From NCBI GenBank assembly GCA_965140405.1, contig OZ223208.1, forward strand, positions 1,426,001-1,490,000: a DNA stretch of 64,000 nt, read 5' to 3'. The notes beneath the pieces are model-generated. The model had not been told where the DNA came from and searched no databases. It was given only the letters and a program-made list of their open reading frames with translations. The translations under genes were made by a program, and so were the position numbers. Each line of letters begins with the position of its first letter. The first letter of the stretch is position 1. This DNA comes from G963556115 sp963666605. Its GTDB lineage: Bacteria > Planctomycetota > SZUA-567. This document shows, in pieces, positions 34,605 to 42,906 of the stretch.

Positions 34605-34775
34605 ATGGTTACTATTTGTTGTGTTTGTAATAGATTAAAAACAGAATCGGGTTGGACAGAAATGGATTTTGATGAGACTGAAGAAGTCTCTCATGGATAT
34701 TGTCCTATATGTGCTATAAAATTGCGTATGGAAATAGAGGCTCTAAGAAGTATGAAGCTTCAAGATATTGCTTAA
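34605..34775 (+). CDS. Small zinc-ribbon-like protein (56 aa)
   Basis: A short gene with an ideal ribosome site (AAGGAGG, 6-7 bp before ATG) and its own terminator. The protein has a cysteine pair pattern CCVC (Cys5, 6, 8) and SHGYCPIC (Cys33, Cys36), with a Trp in between. This matches the short CxxC...SHGxCPxC module often found at the end of sensor kinases and response regulators, here stand-alone. It probably binds zinc. Function is unknown; association with signalling is inferred from the module family. Confidence 0.75.
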   Translation: MVTICCVCNRLKTESGWTEMDFDETEEVSHGYCPICAIKLRMEIEALRSMKLQDIA

Positions 34776-34791
34776 ATATTAATCGAATCGG

Positions 34792-34848
34792 GAATTTCAA
34801 TAAATAAAGCATACCTATTAATAAGGTATGCTTTATTTATTGAAATTC
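34792..34848. terminator. 25-bp perfect-stem bidirectional terminator
   Basis: Arms 34792-34816 and 34824-34848 pair over 25 bp without mismatch around a 7-nt loop (ATTAATA). It separates the zinc-ribbon gene (+) from the convergent HEAT-like gene (-), and both exits are T-rich. Confidence 0.88.
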
Positions 34849-34865
34849 ATATTTTAAAATAATAT

Positions 34866-35810
34866 TTATGAACCATATGTAATTTTGATATGATTATTCC
34901 ATGCTGTTATTGATTCTTGTCTAGAGATTGGATCAGAATTAAAGTTATAGTTAAAACTGTCACCAGTCAATTTACTAAGTACTAATGCTGCTATGAATCT
35001 AACCTTACTATTTTTGTCATTTAATGATGTAATAAGCAATGAAGAGAGCTTTTTAATTTTGGTATCTGTAGCAACACTATTATACTTTGGGCTCATAACA
35101 GCGGTTTTTATTAATTGTATTCCGTTAATACGAATTTTGCTATCAGTAGAAGCTAATAATTTTTTTGCAACATTCAACCATCCTCCGTTATAAATGAGTT
35201 CATCAGTCGCTTGATCGCGTTCTTTTGCTGATGTGGAGAAGAGGAGTGTAGCCTGTGAAGAAGCAGCAGTCCAGACCTTTTCTTCATTAGGAGTTTGAGC
35301 AGTATTAATCTCTTCAATGTATCTACTTTTAATGGTATTTTCATGAACAATAAAATTTGAAAATTCTACAGCATTCTCATGTACTTTGATGTCTGTATGG
35401 CTTTCTGGTATTGAAGCAGTAACTATTTCTGTATCTAATATAGCATTTTCATGTATTGAATTACTATCATTAATAATAGTTGATTTTGATTTTTCTATAT
35501 TAGTGCTATCAGCAAATTCTTCAGGAGATATTTCATGATCTCCATCTAGAATTACAATCCCACCATTAGTAATAACATCTTCAACTTCGTTATTAATATT
35601 ATTTTCATGAATTGTCATAGCCATTGCGCTTTGTTTAAAGTTTTCATACTTTTCTTGCTGCACAAGTCGCCTTGCTGCTTTTTCTTCTATTAAGATTTGC
35701 TTGGCACGTTCTTCTGGAATAAATAACTCTACCTCTCCAGCCATAACACCTAGAGCAGGAGATGCAAAAATAATACCAGTAAGTATAAGACCAAATAATT
35801 TATGTTGCAT
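34866..35810 (-). CDS. Secreted HEAT-like repeat protein
   Basis: No precise family recognised (314 aa). The start at 35810 gives a clear signal peptide (QHKLFGLILTGIIFASPALG) with GGGAG 6 bp upstream; a longer frame would run back into the neighbouring gene without a good site. The mature N-terminal half is charged and contains four copies of a short I/V-HEN-A/T/N token (residues about 67, 119, 143 and 155). The C-terminal half (about 175-314) is helical with HEAT-like units such as VRFIAALVLSKLTGD. It follows the repeat-array gene by 16 bp, so they are co-transcribed. Location should be periplasm or surface. Confidence 0.7.
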   Translation of the reverse strand: MQHKLFGLILTGIIFASPALGVMAGEVELFIPEERAKQILIEEKAARRLVQQEKYENFKQSAMAMTIHENNINNEVEDVITNGGIVILDGDHEISPEEFADSTNIEKSKSTIINDSNSIHENAILDTEIVTASIPESHTDIKVHENAVEFSNFIVHENTIKSRYIEEINTAQTPNEEKVWTAASSQATLLFSTSAKERDQATDELIYNGGWLNVAKKLLASTDSKIRINGIQLIKTAVMSPKYNSVATDTKIKKLSSLLITSLNDKNSKVRFIAALVLSKLTGDSFNYNFNSDPISRQESITAWNNHIKITYGS

Positions 35811-35826
35811 TGAAAACTCCCTATAA

Positions 35827-38157
35827 TTATGCATTAACTTTGTAACTGGATAATAGACGATCACGATACTCTTTCCACTGCCTGTCACTCGTCAAGAAAC
35901 TAAATCTGCCTCTAAGCTCTAAGAATAAATCCCAGATTGATGTTGTTGCTCTACTAATAAGTTTCATACGTACAAATGTGTGGAGTAGATCAAATATGAG
36001 GACATACATCATTTCTGTATTCTCTCCTTCTTTGCCCCGTGCTCTATCACTGGCTTCTTGTAGACTCTTTATGCCTCTGATCATAGCTGAAAGGTCATCT
36101 AGATAGTCACCTATTTCAGGGCGTTTAAGAACAGCAGATTGATGAATTTCTCTAATAAAATCTAGCGGTGTCTTTTCACCAGAACGCATAGAAGCGCTTG
36201 CTATTCCTGAAGCTTTTGCAAAATCATATCGCTCAAGAGCAGAATTAAAACTATCAGCTCCAGGAGGAGGTGATGGTTCGAGACTTGCGTGGCCAGTCTT
36301 ACTCTGATTATCAAGAATCTTTAAAGCATCACTTTCGTCAGGGGTAATACCAGCTGCAGAAGCAATTGCTGATCTAAGTGTTGAAGCGTACATCTGCTGT
36401 TCGGGATGGAATTCAATTCTGTCAATAACTGATAGAGCCTCGTGAGCAGAACTAGTACGTACATCCAGTTCACTCTCTAGTCTCCTGACAAGTCTATGTA
36501 GTTCATCTAAGAACAGTGTAGAAGCATGTCCAGCAGATTGAGCCTGCATTGCTTGTAGTTCTTTTTCTCTATTTTCTAATGCACGTGCAAGGCGTTGCCT
36601 TTCTTGTCTTTCAGATGATAGTTCACTATTAATACGTTCTAATTCAAAACGTGAACGTCTTGATTCGATATCAGATCCAGTTGTTTCGTTACGCGCTCTT
36701 TCAAGTTCTTCTTTAAGTGTGCGAATTTCACTTAAGATCATATTGTTACGTGATTCTTGCTCACGAAGTTGTAATTCTAGTGAAGCAATTTCTGTTCTGT
36801 GAGCTTCAGATGAAGCTAGTTTTTCACCTTCAACCTGGCTGTATTGTTTGCGTAGAGTATTAATTTCTGAATGAAGGCTTTGTTTTTCTCCTGAAAGAAC
36901 ATGGACCTTTTGCTGAGATAAATTAATAGCATGTCTTAATTCTCTAGTTTCTTGGTCAGCAGTAAGCCATGCTGCTTGGAATCTTCTAGCACGTTCTGAA
37001 AGTTGTCCTAGTAGCCCTGACATCTGTCCAGCCAAATTTTCAACTTCACCAGAGGAGCCTGATAGAGAGAGACTTTCTTGAATGTTTAGCATTTGCTCTT
37101 CTGTAAGTTGAGGTGCAGGTCTTGGAGCACTTGGCTTGATTTCTTGCATAGGAGGAGGTGTATATGCAGCCTGCAAAGGTTCCTGTGAAACAATAGATTC
37201 TTGAATATCGTCAGAGTAATCAGGACTCTCATTTATTATTTCATCTTCTTCAATATCATCTAAGTCTGAGAGATCATTTGATATATCAAATGTGTCGTCA
37301 TCTCCAGTAAGTGAACTAAGCTCATCTTCAGATTCATCTTCATCATAAACCATATTGTCATTGTCAGTATCGGATTCTGATAAAACACTATCTGTGCTAT
37401 CTTCTATAGCTCCGGCTAGAAGTGCATCGATGTCATCTTGCTCCATTGCACCTTCATCATCATTGTTAGAAGTATTATCGCCAATATTTGTTGCAGTATA
37501 AGAGTCTAGTTCATCACTACCTCCTGATAATAGGGCATCAATATCATCTTGACCCATGACATTATCAGTAGCAGCTTCGAGCATGTCATCTATACCATTT
37601 TGTCCAACAAGACTTCCTTCATCGGCATCATCATCTGCACCAATTGCATTCGCAAGAAGAGAATCAATATCATCTTGTCCCATTACGCCTTCATCTGCAA
37701 TATCATTATTTGTTTCAGCAAGCATAGTATCAATGTCATTTTGCTCCATAGGAGCATCGTCACTAGTACCATTTGCTTGGGCGAGCATAGCATCGATATC
37801 ATCTTGTCCCATTGGTCCTGCTTCATCTATACTACCCCCATTGGCCTCAGCAAGCATAGCGTCAATGTCATCCTGTCCCATAGGAGTATCGTCAGTAGTA
37901 TCGTTTGCTTGAGCGAGCATAGCATCGATATCATCCTGACCCATTGGTCCTGCTTCATCTATACTATCCCCATTCGCTTGAGCAAGCATAGCATCAATGT
38001 CATCTTGTCCCATAGGTGTATCATCAGCGCTATCACTAGCCTCTGCAAGTAATGCATCGATATCATCTTGACCCATCGTTGAATCTTCGTTGTCATCATC
38101 ACCACCTAGAGCATCAGCTAAAAGTTTATCGATGTCCTCTTGATCCATTTCGCTCAT
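35827..38157 (-). CDS. Coiled-coil protein with eleven FliM-type CheY-binding-like motifs
   Basis: The family is not recognised. Three parts can be seen in 776 aa. Residues 1-250 carry eleven copies of a motif close to MGQDDIDALLA, linked by acidic spacers; the same motif (SQxEIDALL) forms the N-terminal CheY-binding peptide of the flagellar switch proteins FliM. Residues 250-360 are acidic, then proline-rich (TPPPMQ, PSAPRPAP). Residues about 385-560 are a long coiled coil, followed by a helical domain with WDLFLELRGRFSFL. No signal peptide or membrane segment is present. A good GAGGGTG site precedes the ATG. The protein could act as a multivalent scaffold for CheY-like proteins, which is inference. 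Confidence 0.75.
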   Translation of the reverse strand: MSEMDQEDIDKLLADALGGDDDNEDSTMGQDDIDALLAEASDSADDTPMGQDDIDAMLAQANGDSIDEAGPMGQDDIDAMLAQANDTTDDTPMGQDDIDAMLAEANGGSIDEAGPMGQDDIDAMLAQANGTSDDAPMEQNDIDTMLAETNNDIADEGVMGQDDIDSLLANAIGADDDADEGSLVGQNGIDDMLEAATDNVMGQDDIDALLSGGSDELDSYTATNIGDNTSNNDDEGAMEQDDIDALLAGAIEDSTDSVLSESDTDNDNMVYDEDESEDELSSLTGDDDTFDISNDLSDLDDIEEDEIINESPDYSDDIQESIVSQEPLQAAYTPPPMQEIKPSAPRPAPQLTEEQMLNIQESLSLSGSSGEVENLAGQMSGLLGQLSERARRFQAAWLTADQETRELRHAINLSQQKVHVLSGEKQSLHSEINTLRKQYSQVEGEKLASSEAHRTEIASLELQLREQESRNNMILSEIRTLKEELERARNETTGSDIESRRSRFELERINSELSSERQERQRLARALENREKELQAMQAQSAGHASTLFLDELHRLVRRLESELDVRTSSAHEALSVIDRIEFHPEQQMYASTLRSAIASAAGITPDESDALKILDNQSKTGHASLEPSPPPGADSFNSALERYDFAKASGIASASMRSGEKTPLDFIREIHQSAVLKRPEIGDYLDDLSAMIRGIKSLQEASDRARGKEGENTEMMYVLIFDLLHTFVRMKLISRATTSIWDLFLELRGRFSFLTSDRQWKEYRDRLLSSYKVNA
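37408..38145 (-). repeat. Tandem array of eleven QDDID peptide repeats
   Basis: Units are 16-37 codons apart and in frame. The middle part (37750-38013) is a higher-order repeat: a 132-bp block of two units (23 + 21 codons) is duplicated in tandem with few changes, indicating recent expansion. Outer copies are more diverged (DQEDIDKLL, EQNDIDTML, GQNGIDDML). Confidence 0.85.
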
Positions 38158-38307
38158 AAAACACCCTCACTACTTTCGTTATTTAGTATATATAATATTA
38201 ATTATGACAGCATACTTAGAACTCAACAATATATCGTCTGAATAAAGAGGGGAATTAAATTAAAAGGCTAACTATCCGGTATGAGTTGAGAAGTGGAGTT
38301 GTTTTGT

Positions 38308-38336
38308 TCCCTTCTTTATCTACTAAAGTAGGGAAT
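38308..38336. repeat. Imperfect hairpin in the marR/array intergenic region
   Basis: TTCCCT-T-CTTTA and TAAAG-T-AGGGAA pair with one T/T mismatch. Neither exit is T-rich, so terminator activity is doubtful. It lies between the 3' end of marR and the 5' region of the array gene. Confidence 0.35.
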
Positions 38337-38362
38337 CAATAATATCTTACTATGGAGTGAGG

Positions 38363-38782
38363 TTAAATAGATAGGTTGGTGTCAATTTTATCAAGTAATT
38401 TAAAGAGTATTTTTTGTTCAGATTCTGAGATTCCATTAAGTAAGCATGAATTTAAATCTTCAGATATTTTTGTGAACTCTTTTTCAAATGCTTCACCCTT
38501 GTTGGTCAATACTATTAGCTTTGAACGCATATCACATTGATTTTCGACTAATTTTATAAAGTCATATTTTATAAGTTTATTTACAAGAGTTGTTATTGTT
38601 GATGGATCGCGTTTTATTGTCTTTGCCATTGAGCTCATAGTTTGAGGACCGTCATTGAATAGACGGAATAGAATTTCGCCATGAGATGGAACAAGGTCAT
38701 TGCATCCCAAGCTTTGAAGTTTTTGTAAAAGATAATTATGGATTTTATGTCGAATGCCACTAATTTTTGAAGGGAGCATCAT
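38363..38782 (-). CDS. MarR-family transcription regulator
   Basis: A 139-aa winged-helix repressor-type protein. The DNA-binding core runs ILFRLFNDGPQTMSSMAKTI, then RDPSTITTLVNKLIKYDFI, the recognition helix, followed by a beta wing LVENQCDMRSKLIVLTNKG. It lies 27 bp after the ABC ATPase gene on the same strand, so it may be the last gene of the transporter operon and feed back on it. Two ATGs overlap at the start; the first has AGGAA 8 bp upstream. Ligand unknown. Confidence 0.88.
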   Translation of the reverse strand: MMLPSKISGIRHKIHNYLLQKLQSLGCNDLVPSHGEILFRLFNDGPQTMSSMAKTIKRDPSTITTLVNKLIKYDFIKLVENQCDMRSKLIVLTNKGEAFEKEFTKISEDLNSCLLNGISESEQKILFKLLDKIDTNLSI

Positions 38783-38809
38783 TATTATAATTCCTTTTAT
38801 TATAACATA

Positions 38810-39529
38810 TTAATAACTAACGTTTTCCATGAATTGCAGTAGTTCATCAGTTTGTGGGGATGATAGCATATCAATTGTGTTATGTTCAATAATTTTTCCA
38901 TCATCAATATAAATATAATAATCCGCAAAATGTTTTACAAATGACAACTCATGAGTAACAAATATAAAATCCTTGCCAATACTTTTCAGATTTTTAATAG
39001 ACTTTAATACTTCATGTGTAAGTATAGGGTCAAGAGAAGCGGTAGGCTCGTCTAAGAGTAGGATATCAGGATCGGTAGAGAGAGCTCTCGCAATAGATGC
39101 TCGCTGTGATTGACCACCAGATACATGTCTTGGTAGTTTGTTAGCTTGTTCTTCAAGTTGTAACATTTTCAGAAGTGAATCAGCTTTTTCTTCAGCATCT
39201 TTTGGGGAAATTTGTCGGCATTTTTCAAGAATAAGGGTAATATTCCTTTTTAATGAAAGGTGTGCAAATAAATTGTGATCTTGAAAGACAAATCCAATGT
39301 GCTTTTGGTATTCTTTTACTGTTGAATGTATCACTTGCAAATTATTAATTGAAATTTCTCCTTGTATAGGAAATTCAATACCTGCAAGTAGTCTAAGAAG
39401 TGTCGACTTTCCGCAACCGCTAGAACCAATGACAGCAACCGCATTATAGTTATCAATATTAAGAGAAATATCTTTTAGTACTTTTAATTTTCCATATGAC
39501 ATCGAGATATTATTAAGATTTAGCTTCAT
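38810..39529 (-). CDS. Polar amino-acid ABC transporter, ATP-binding protein
   Basis: A canonical importer ATPase (239 aa): Walker A GSSGCGKSTLLRLL, Q-loop GFVFQDHNLF, signature VSGGQSQRASIARAL, Walker B ILLLDEPTASLD and H-loop FVTHELSF. It is of the GlnQ/HisP class and takes up amino acids at the expense of ATP. Its ATG overlaps the permease stop by 4 bp (translational coupling). Confidence 0.95.
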   Translation of the reverse strand: MKLNLNNISMSYGKLKVLKDISLNIDNYNAVAVIGSSGCGKSTLLRLLAGIEFPIQGEISINNLQVIHSTVKEYQKHIGFVFQDHNLFAHLSLKRNITLILEKCRQISPKDAEEKADSLLKMLQLEEQANKLPRHVSGGQSQRASIARALSTDPDILLLDEPTASLDPILTHEVLKSIKNLKSIGKDFIFVTHELSFVKHFADYYIYIDDGKIIEHNTIDMLSSPQTDELLQFMENVSY

Positions 39530-40284
39530 ATTGCGTATCTCTTTTCAACGTACTTTGTTAGTAGTGTTAGTGGTAGGGTAAGTACTAAGTATGCTCCCCA
39601 AAGAATTAGGTAGCCTTCAGTAAATGCAAATGTCTCTGATTGTATGTTCTTAATAAAGTAGTATATTTCTGGAACTGCAGTAAGTGATAATAGCGAACTT
39701 CCTTTGATTGTGTATGAAAAATTATTCATTAATGGAGGCATGAGTAGGCGTATTACTTGGGGTAGAATAATATACCGGTATCGTTGATAAGGTGTAAAAC
39801 CGTATAAATCCATAATAATGAATTGTTGCTTATCTATGCTATCAATTACACTCTTGAACATATTTGCCATGTATGGGCCAATGTATCCGGTCAAGCAAAG
39901 TACCCCTAGAAGATAATTATTTTCTATATCAAAAGCTTTACCAATAAAAAAAGTAGTAATAAAAACCAATACAATCAGTGGTGTACCCATTATCAGTTCG
40001 ATAAAAATATTGGCAAGGCTCTTCACAAAATACATAGAATTTTCTCTGGCAATATATAGAAAAAATCCAAGTATCAATCCAAAAAACAGCGAGTATGCTC
40101 CAATTATAATAGTATTAACCATTCCTTCATACAGTAAGTCACTATAGTTAAATATTCTGCCAATATCAAAGTTATCAGAAGGGACGCTTATTACAACAAA
40201 GGTAATAAGGAAGATATATACAAAACTTGCTAATAAAAATGATACAAATTTAGTTAGCGTAGTTTCTGCTGATTTACTTTTCAT
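39526..40284 (-). CDS. Polar amino-acid ABC transporter, permease
   Basis: An inner-membrane permease of 252 aa with five or six helices. The HAAT-type ATPase-coupling loop appears near MDLYGFTPYQRYRYIILPQVIRLLMPP, the EAA-like motif. Only one permease gene is present, so it probably works as a homodimer. It overlaps the binding-protein gene by 11 bp and the ATPase gene by 4 bp. Confidence 0.92.
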   Translation of the reverse strand: MKSKSAETTLTKFVSFLLASFVYIFLITFVVISVPSDNFDIGRIFNYSDLLYEGMVNTIIIGAYSLFFGLILGFFLYIARENSMYFVKSLANIFIELIMGTPLIVLVFITTFFIGKAFDIENNYLLGVLCLTGYIGPYMANMFKSVIDSIDKQQFIIMDLYGFTPYQRYRYIILPQVIRLLMPPLMNNFSYTIKGSSLLSLTAVPEIYYFIKNIQSETFAFTEGYLILWGAYLVLTLPLTLLTKYVEKRYAI

Positions 40285-41122
40285 TTATATAAAAGTCCAA
40301 TCCAATCTCATCGTTATTATAAAAATTTTGAATAGTCTTATCATATTTAGAAGATAGGTTGCTATATACTCCATCCTTTTCTGACATGCTCTTTATAAAC
40401 ATATTTGCTTTTTCAATTAATTGTGTGTTTCCTTCTCGTACTGCCATACATATAGGTGAGACCTCTACAGGGCTCCAAAATATTTCTGTAGTATCTGGGA
40501 AGTTTTGTTGTGCGTGAACTACAACATCGGAGCCAAATATAAGCATATCAGCTTTGTTCTGTGATATATCCATTACAGCACTGCCCTTATCGTTATAAAG
40601 TTTGACATCAAAACCATGTGATTCTGGAATAATCGATGACGTCTGGCCAATCATGCCTATAAAACGAGTGGACTTAGTATTCCAAAGTTCCTCACTGGTA
40701 GTATTTTTGTCAAACTTATTTTTGATAGCGTATTCTTTGTTCATAAGTCCTATCATTTTAAAATAGAAGTATGGATTGGTAAAATCGACCTTCTTGTCTC
40801 TCTCTTCTGTATATCCCATAGAAGCAATAGCAATATCTATGCTCTCTGTCTCTAGGCCAGGAATGATTGTAGAGAAATCCATATTCTTGATCTCAAGTTT
40901 TAGACCAAGATATTTTGCGAGTGCTTTTGCTACATCTACACTTATTCCGCTAGGGTTATTTGATTTGTCAAATGTTTCGAAAGGAGGGTACTTTAGATCC
41001 ATGCCGACTTTAAGGACGCCTGGTTCAACTGTTAGTCCGTTTTTATTGTCTTTGGCTGTAATATTTAACATTATAATTGCTATTGCTATTATAATTATAG
41101 CGATAATCATAATTCTTTTCAT
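40274..41122 (-). CDS. Polar amino-acid ABC transporter, substrate-binding protein
   Basis: A 282-aa periplasmic binding protein of the family-3 type: LKVGMDLKYPPFETFD, SGISVDVAKALAKYLGLKLEI, then IIPGLETESIDIAIASMGYTEER. An unusually isoleucine-rich N-terminal helix (about 3-19) is either an uncleaved anchor or a signal peptide; there is no lipobox cysteine. First gene of the operon, with AAAGGAGAT upstream and a strong promoter at 41162-41190. Substrate class (cystine, glutamine, arginine or other) cannot be set. Confidence 0.92.
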   Translation of the reverse strand: MKRIMIIAIIIIAIAIIMLNITAKDNKNGLTVEPGVLKVGMDLKYPPFETFDKSNNPSGISVDVAKALAKYLGLKLEIKNMDFSTIIPGLETESIDIAIASMGYTEERDKKVDFTNPYFYFKMIGLMNKEYAIKNKFDKNTTSEELWNTKSTRFIGMIGQTSSIIPESHGFDVKLYNDKGSAVMDISQNKADMLIFGSDVVVHAQQNFPDTTEIFWSPVEVSPICMAVREGNTQLIEKANMFIKSMSEKDGVYSNLSSKYDKTIQNFYNNDEIGLDFYINEK

Positions 41123-41161
41123 TATAGTATCTCCTTTAATAAAGTTGGATAACCAAGTAAT

Positions 41162-41190
41162 AGTTTAGCTTTGATATTCGTATATGTCAA
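41162..41190 (-). promoter_or_regulatory. Sigma-70 promoter of the amino-acid transporter operon
   Basis: On the minus strand a perfect TTGACA (41190-41185) is followed after 17 bp by TAAACT (41167-41162). Transcription would begin near 41155, about 33 nt before the ATG. A TTGG-N4-CCAA dyad at 41145-41156 overlaps that start point and could be an operator. Confidence 0.6.
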
Positions 41191-41197
41191 GAATAAA

Positions 41198-41223
41198 AAA
41201 GAGACTGGATAAGCAGTCTCTTT
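41198..41223 (-). terminator. Hairpin terminator after the LysM gene
   Basis: On the minus strand, AAAGAGACTG and CAGTCTCTTT (41223-41214 and 41207-41198) form a perfect 10-bp stem around a 6-nt loop, followed by more T residues. It ends the TPR-coaB-DUF1844-HAD-LysM transcript. Confidence 0.88.
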
Positions 41224-41249
41224 AGTAAAATAAAACTATAATGAAAATT

Positions 41250-41831
41250 CTAACTCTTTTTCTTATCAGATTGTTGCCATTTAATATATGCTGTGTTATT
41301 CGAGGTAGGCTCTGGTATAGTAAGTTTCATACCACTTCTTAATTGGCTTGGCTTGGTCAATTTACTATTATGCTTTAGAATTTGACGCCATTTATTACCA
41401 TCACCATAAACTTTTTGAGCAATACCAAATAGTGTGTCGCCTCGCCTTACAGTATACTGGCTGCGTTTGAGTGGTTTGTTGGTATTATTTACTTTTTGAG
41501 AATTTATCTGAGTTGCATAAGAAAGAGCTGCCTCAATATTAGGATCATCAATCTGTCTTGAGAGTGTTTTAATTGTCCTCTTTTCTTCATTCTTTTTAAC
41601 AGTCAATGGAATTTTTATTGGTTGAAGCTTGAGTGCAACATCATCACTTACGCCGATATATAGCATTGCTTTCTTGCGCTCTTTGTTCAGAGCAAGGCGT
41701 TCTTCAGCTTTTTCTACAATAAACCCAGATTCATGATATTTGCCTGCTTGAGAAAATAATAAGAATAAAAATAATACTGCAACTATCATAGTTACTACTG
41801 TTCCAAGTCGTGGTTGAATTGTTTTAGACAT
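41250..41831 (-). CDS. LysM-domain membrane protein
   Basis: A 193-aa protein with one N-terminal membrane helix (GTVVTMIVAVLFLFLLFS), a charged linker, and a C-terminal LysM module (YTVRRGDTLFGIAQKVYGDGNKW...) that binds peptidoglycan. The start at 41831 (AGGAT 10 bp upstream) was chosen; a longer open frame runs back into the HAD gene and adds a spurious hydrophobic stretch. It is anchored in the inner membrane with its LysM in the periplasm. Last gene of a five-gene operon, 130 bp after the HAD gene. Confidence 0.82.
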   Translation of the reverse strand: MSKTIQPRLGTVVTMIVAVLFLFLLFSQAGKYHESGFIVEKAEERLALNKERKKAMLYIGVSDDVALKLQPIKIPLTVKKNEEKRTIKTLSRQIDDPNIEAALSYATQINSQKVNNTNKPLKRSQYTVRRGDTLFGIAQKVYGDGNKWRQILKHNSKLTKPSQLRSGMKLTIPEPTSNNTAYIKWQQSDKKKS

Positions 41832-41961
41832 ATTTTGATAATCCTGTGCTGTTATAATAAACGTACACAGAACTATCGACACTTTATGTTTGAAATCATT
41901 AAAGTATATTTTATCTTTCCGGTTGTAGTGGAAAGTATGAGGGCGAAGACTATATTGAATC

Positions 41962-42603
41962 CTATAAATCAAGGTGGGAATGAAGATAATCAGAGAAATC
42001 ATTAAAGTCAGTAAATAGAAAATCTGGTTTTGCTGCATTAAGAGCTGGGATATCAGCAGTACTAGCCCATCCGGCTGCAATTACTCTTATATTGCAGTTT
42101 TTAGAGGCTTCAATATCGCTTATAGCATCTCCAATATAAACAGTATCTGCTCTATTTAGTCGATGTTTTGAAATTAACTCATTGATGCAGTGGTCTTTTA
42201 CTTCTCCAGTTGGTGAGCCAGCATAAATATCTTTAAAATAATGATATATGCCATACTTTTTCAGGGTAATAACAGCAGTTTTCATGCTTTTTCCTGTTAC
42301 CATGGTTAGGAAAATACCACGTTTATCGAGGTTTTTTAGTAATAGCTGTACTCCTGGAAAGGGATCAGGGTATTTATCTAGATACCTAGAATAGCTTGCC
42401 ATAAATGCTGCTAAGCCTTCTTCTAAATTGTTAGGAAGAAGAGCAGAGATGATCCCATCCTCAGATATGCCAAAATGTTTACCGATATCATTATCAGTCA
42501 GTTTGGTATCGATAAATGGTTCAACTGATTCTTTGAAAGCAGCAATACAAAATGGAAGTGAGTCACCAAGTGTACCGTCTAAATCAAAAATTAAATTTTT
42601 CAT
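41962..42603 (-). CDS. HAD-family phosphatase (phosphoglycolate-phosphatase-like)
   Basis: A 213-aa HAD hydrolase with catalytic Asp7 and Asp9 in FDLDGTLGDS, a helical cap (about 15-80), motif II in TMVTGKS, motif III Lys in GEVKDHC, and motif IV YIGDAISDIEA. Similar to Gph/PGP-type phosphatases, which clear 2-phosphoglycolate or related phosphates, but HAD substrate ranges are broad. It lies between DUF1844 and LysM genes on one transcript. Confidence 0.85.
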   Translation of the reverse strand: MKNLIFDLDGTLGDSLPFCIAAFKESVEPFIDTKLTDNDIGKHFGISEDGIISALLPNNLEEGLAAFMASYSRYLDKYPDPFPGVQLLLKNLDKRGIFLTMVTGKSMKTAVITLKKYGIYHYFKDIYAGSPTGEVKDHCINELISKHRLNRADTVYIGDAISDIEASKNCNIRVIAAGWASTADIPALNAAKPDFLFTDFNDFSDYLHSHLDL

Positions 42604-42621
42604 TATAATCCTATTTTGTAA

Positions 42622-42894
42622 TTATTCAGCTTCAGAATGTTCAGAAACTTGGGCATAACGAATCTTCAAATCATCTATTGCAGCAGTGAGATAGGTCAAT
42701 TCTTCTTCGGTGAGGTTTCCTTTAGTCTTGTCCTGTAGCATCATGAGAAGATCTATTGAATATTTTGCATTTGGAAGATCGATAAGTGTTGATCTTGTCA
42801 TTGGGTTTTCAAGTAGCCCTAGATGCATCAATGTTTGTGCAGCCATACCTGAAGCAAACTGCAAAAATGTAGCTTTGGTTTCATTATTATCCAT
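42622..42894 (-). CDS. DUF1844 protein
   Basis: A 90-aa conserved protein of unknown function. The signature is TFLQFASGMAAQTLMHLGLLEN, followed by LIDLPNAKYSIDLLMMLQDKTKGNLTEEE, typical of DUF1844 proteins. It is helical and soluble. DUF1844 genes occur mainly in Deltaproteobacteria-like, Planctomycete and related diderm genomes, one clue to the host lineage. It is 12 bp after coaB. Confidence 0.85.
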   Translation of the reverse strand: MDNNETKATFLQFASGMAAQTLMHLGLLENPMTRSTLIDLPNAKYSIDLLMMLQDKTKGNLTEEELTYLTAAIDDLKIRYAQVSEHSEAE

Positions 42895-42906
42895 TATATA
42901 CCTTTT

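Noticed and set aside
35811..35888. N-terminal extension of the HEAT-like protein
   Set aside because: It overlaps the upstream gene and hides the clear signal peptide that starts at 35810.
37549..38052. Long open frames on the + strand opposite the peptide-repeat array
   Set aside because: They mirror the in-frame repeats of the minus-strand gene, lack ribosome sites and have implausible repetitive composition.
37408..38145. Regularly spaced repeats resembling a CRISPR array
   Set aside because: Spacing is a multiple of three, the repeats stay in frame in a 776-codon gene, and spacers are acidic coding sequence; no cas genes are near.
41832..42080. N-terminal extension of the LysM protein into the HAD gene
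   Set aside because: It overlaps the HAD coding end by over 100 bp and lacks a good ribosome site; the internal ATG at 41831 has one.
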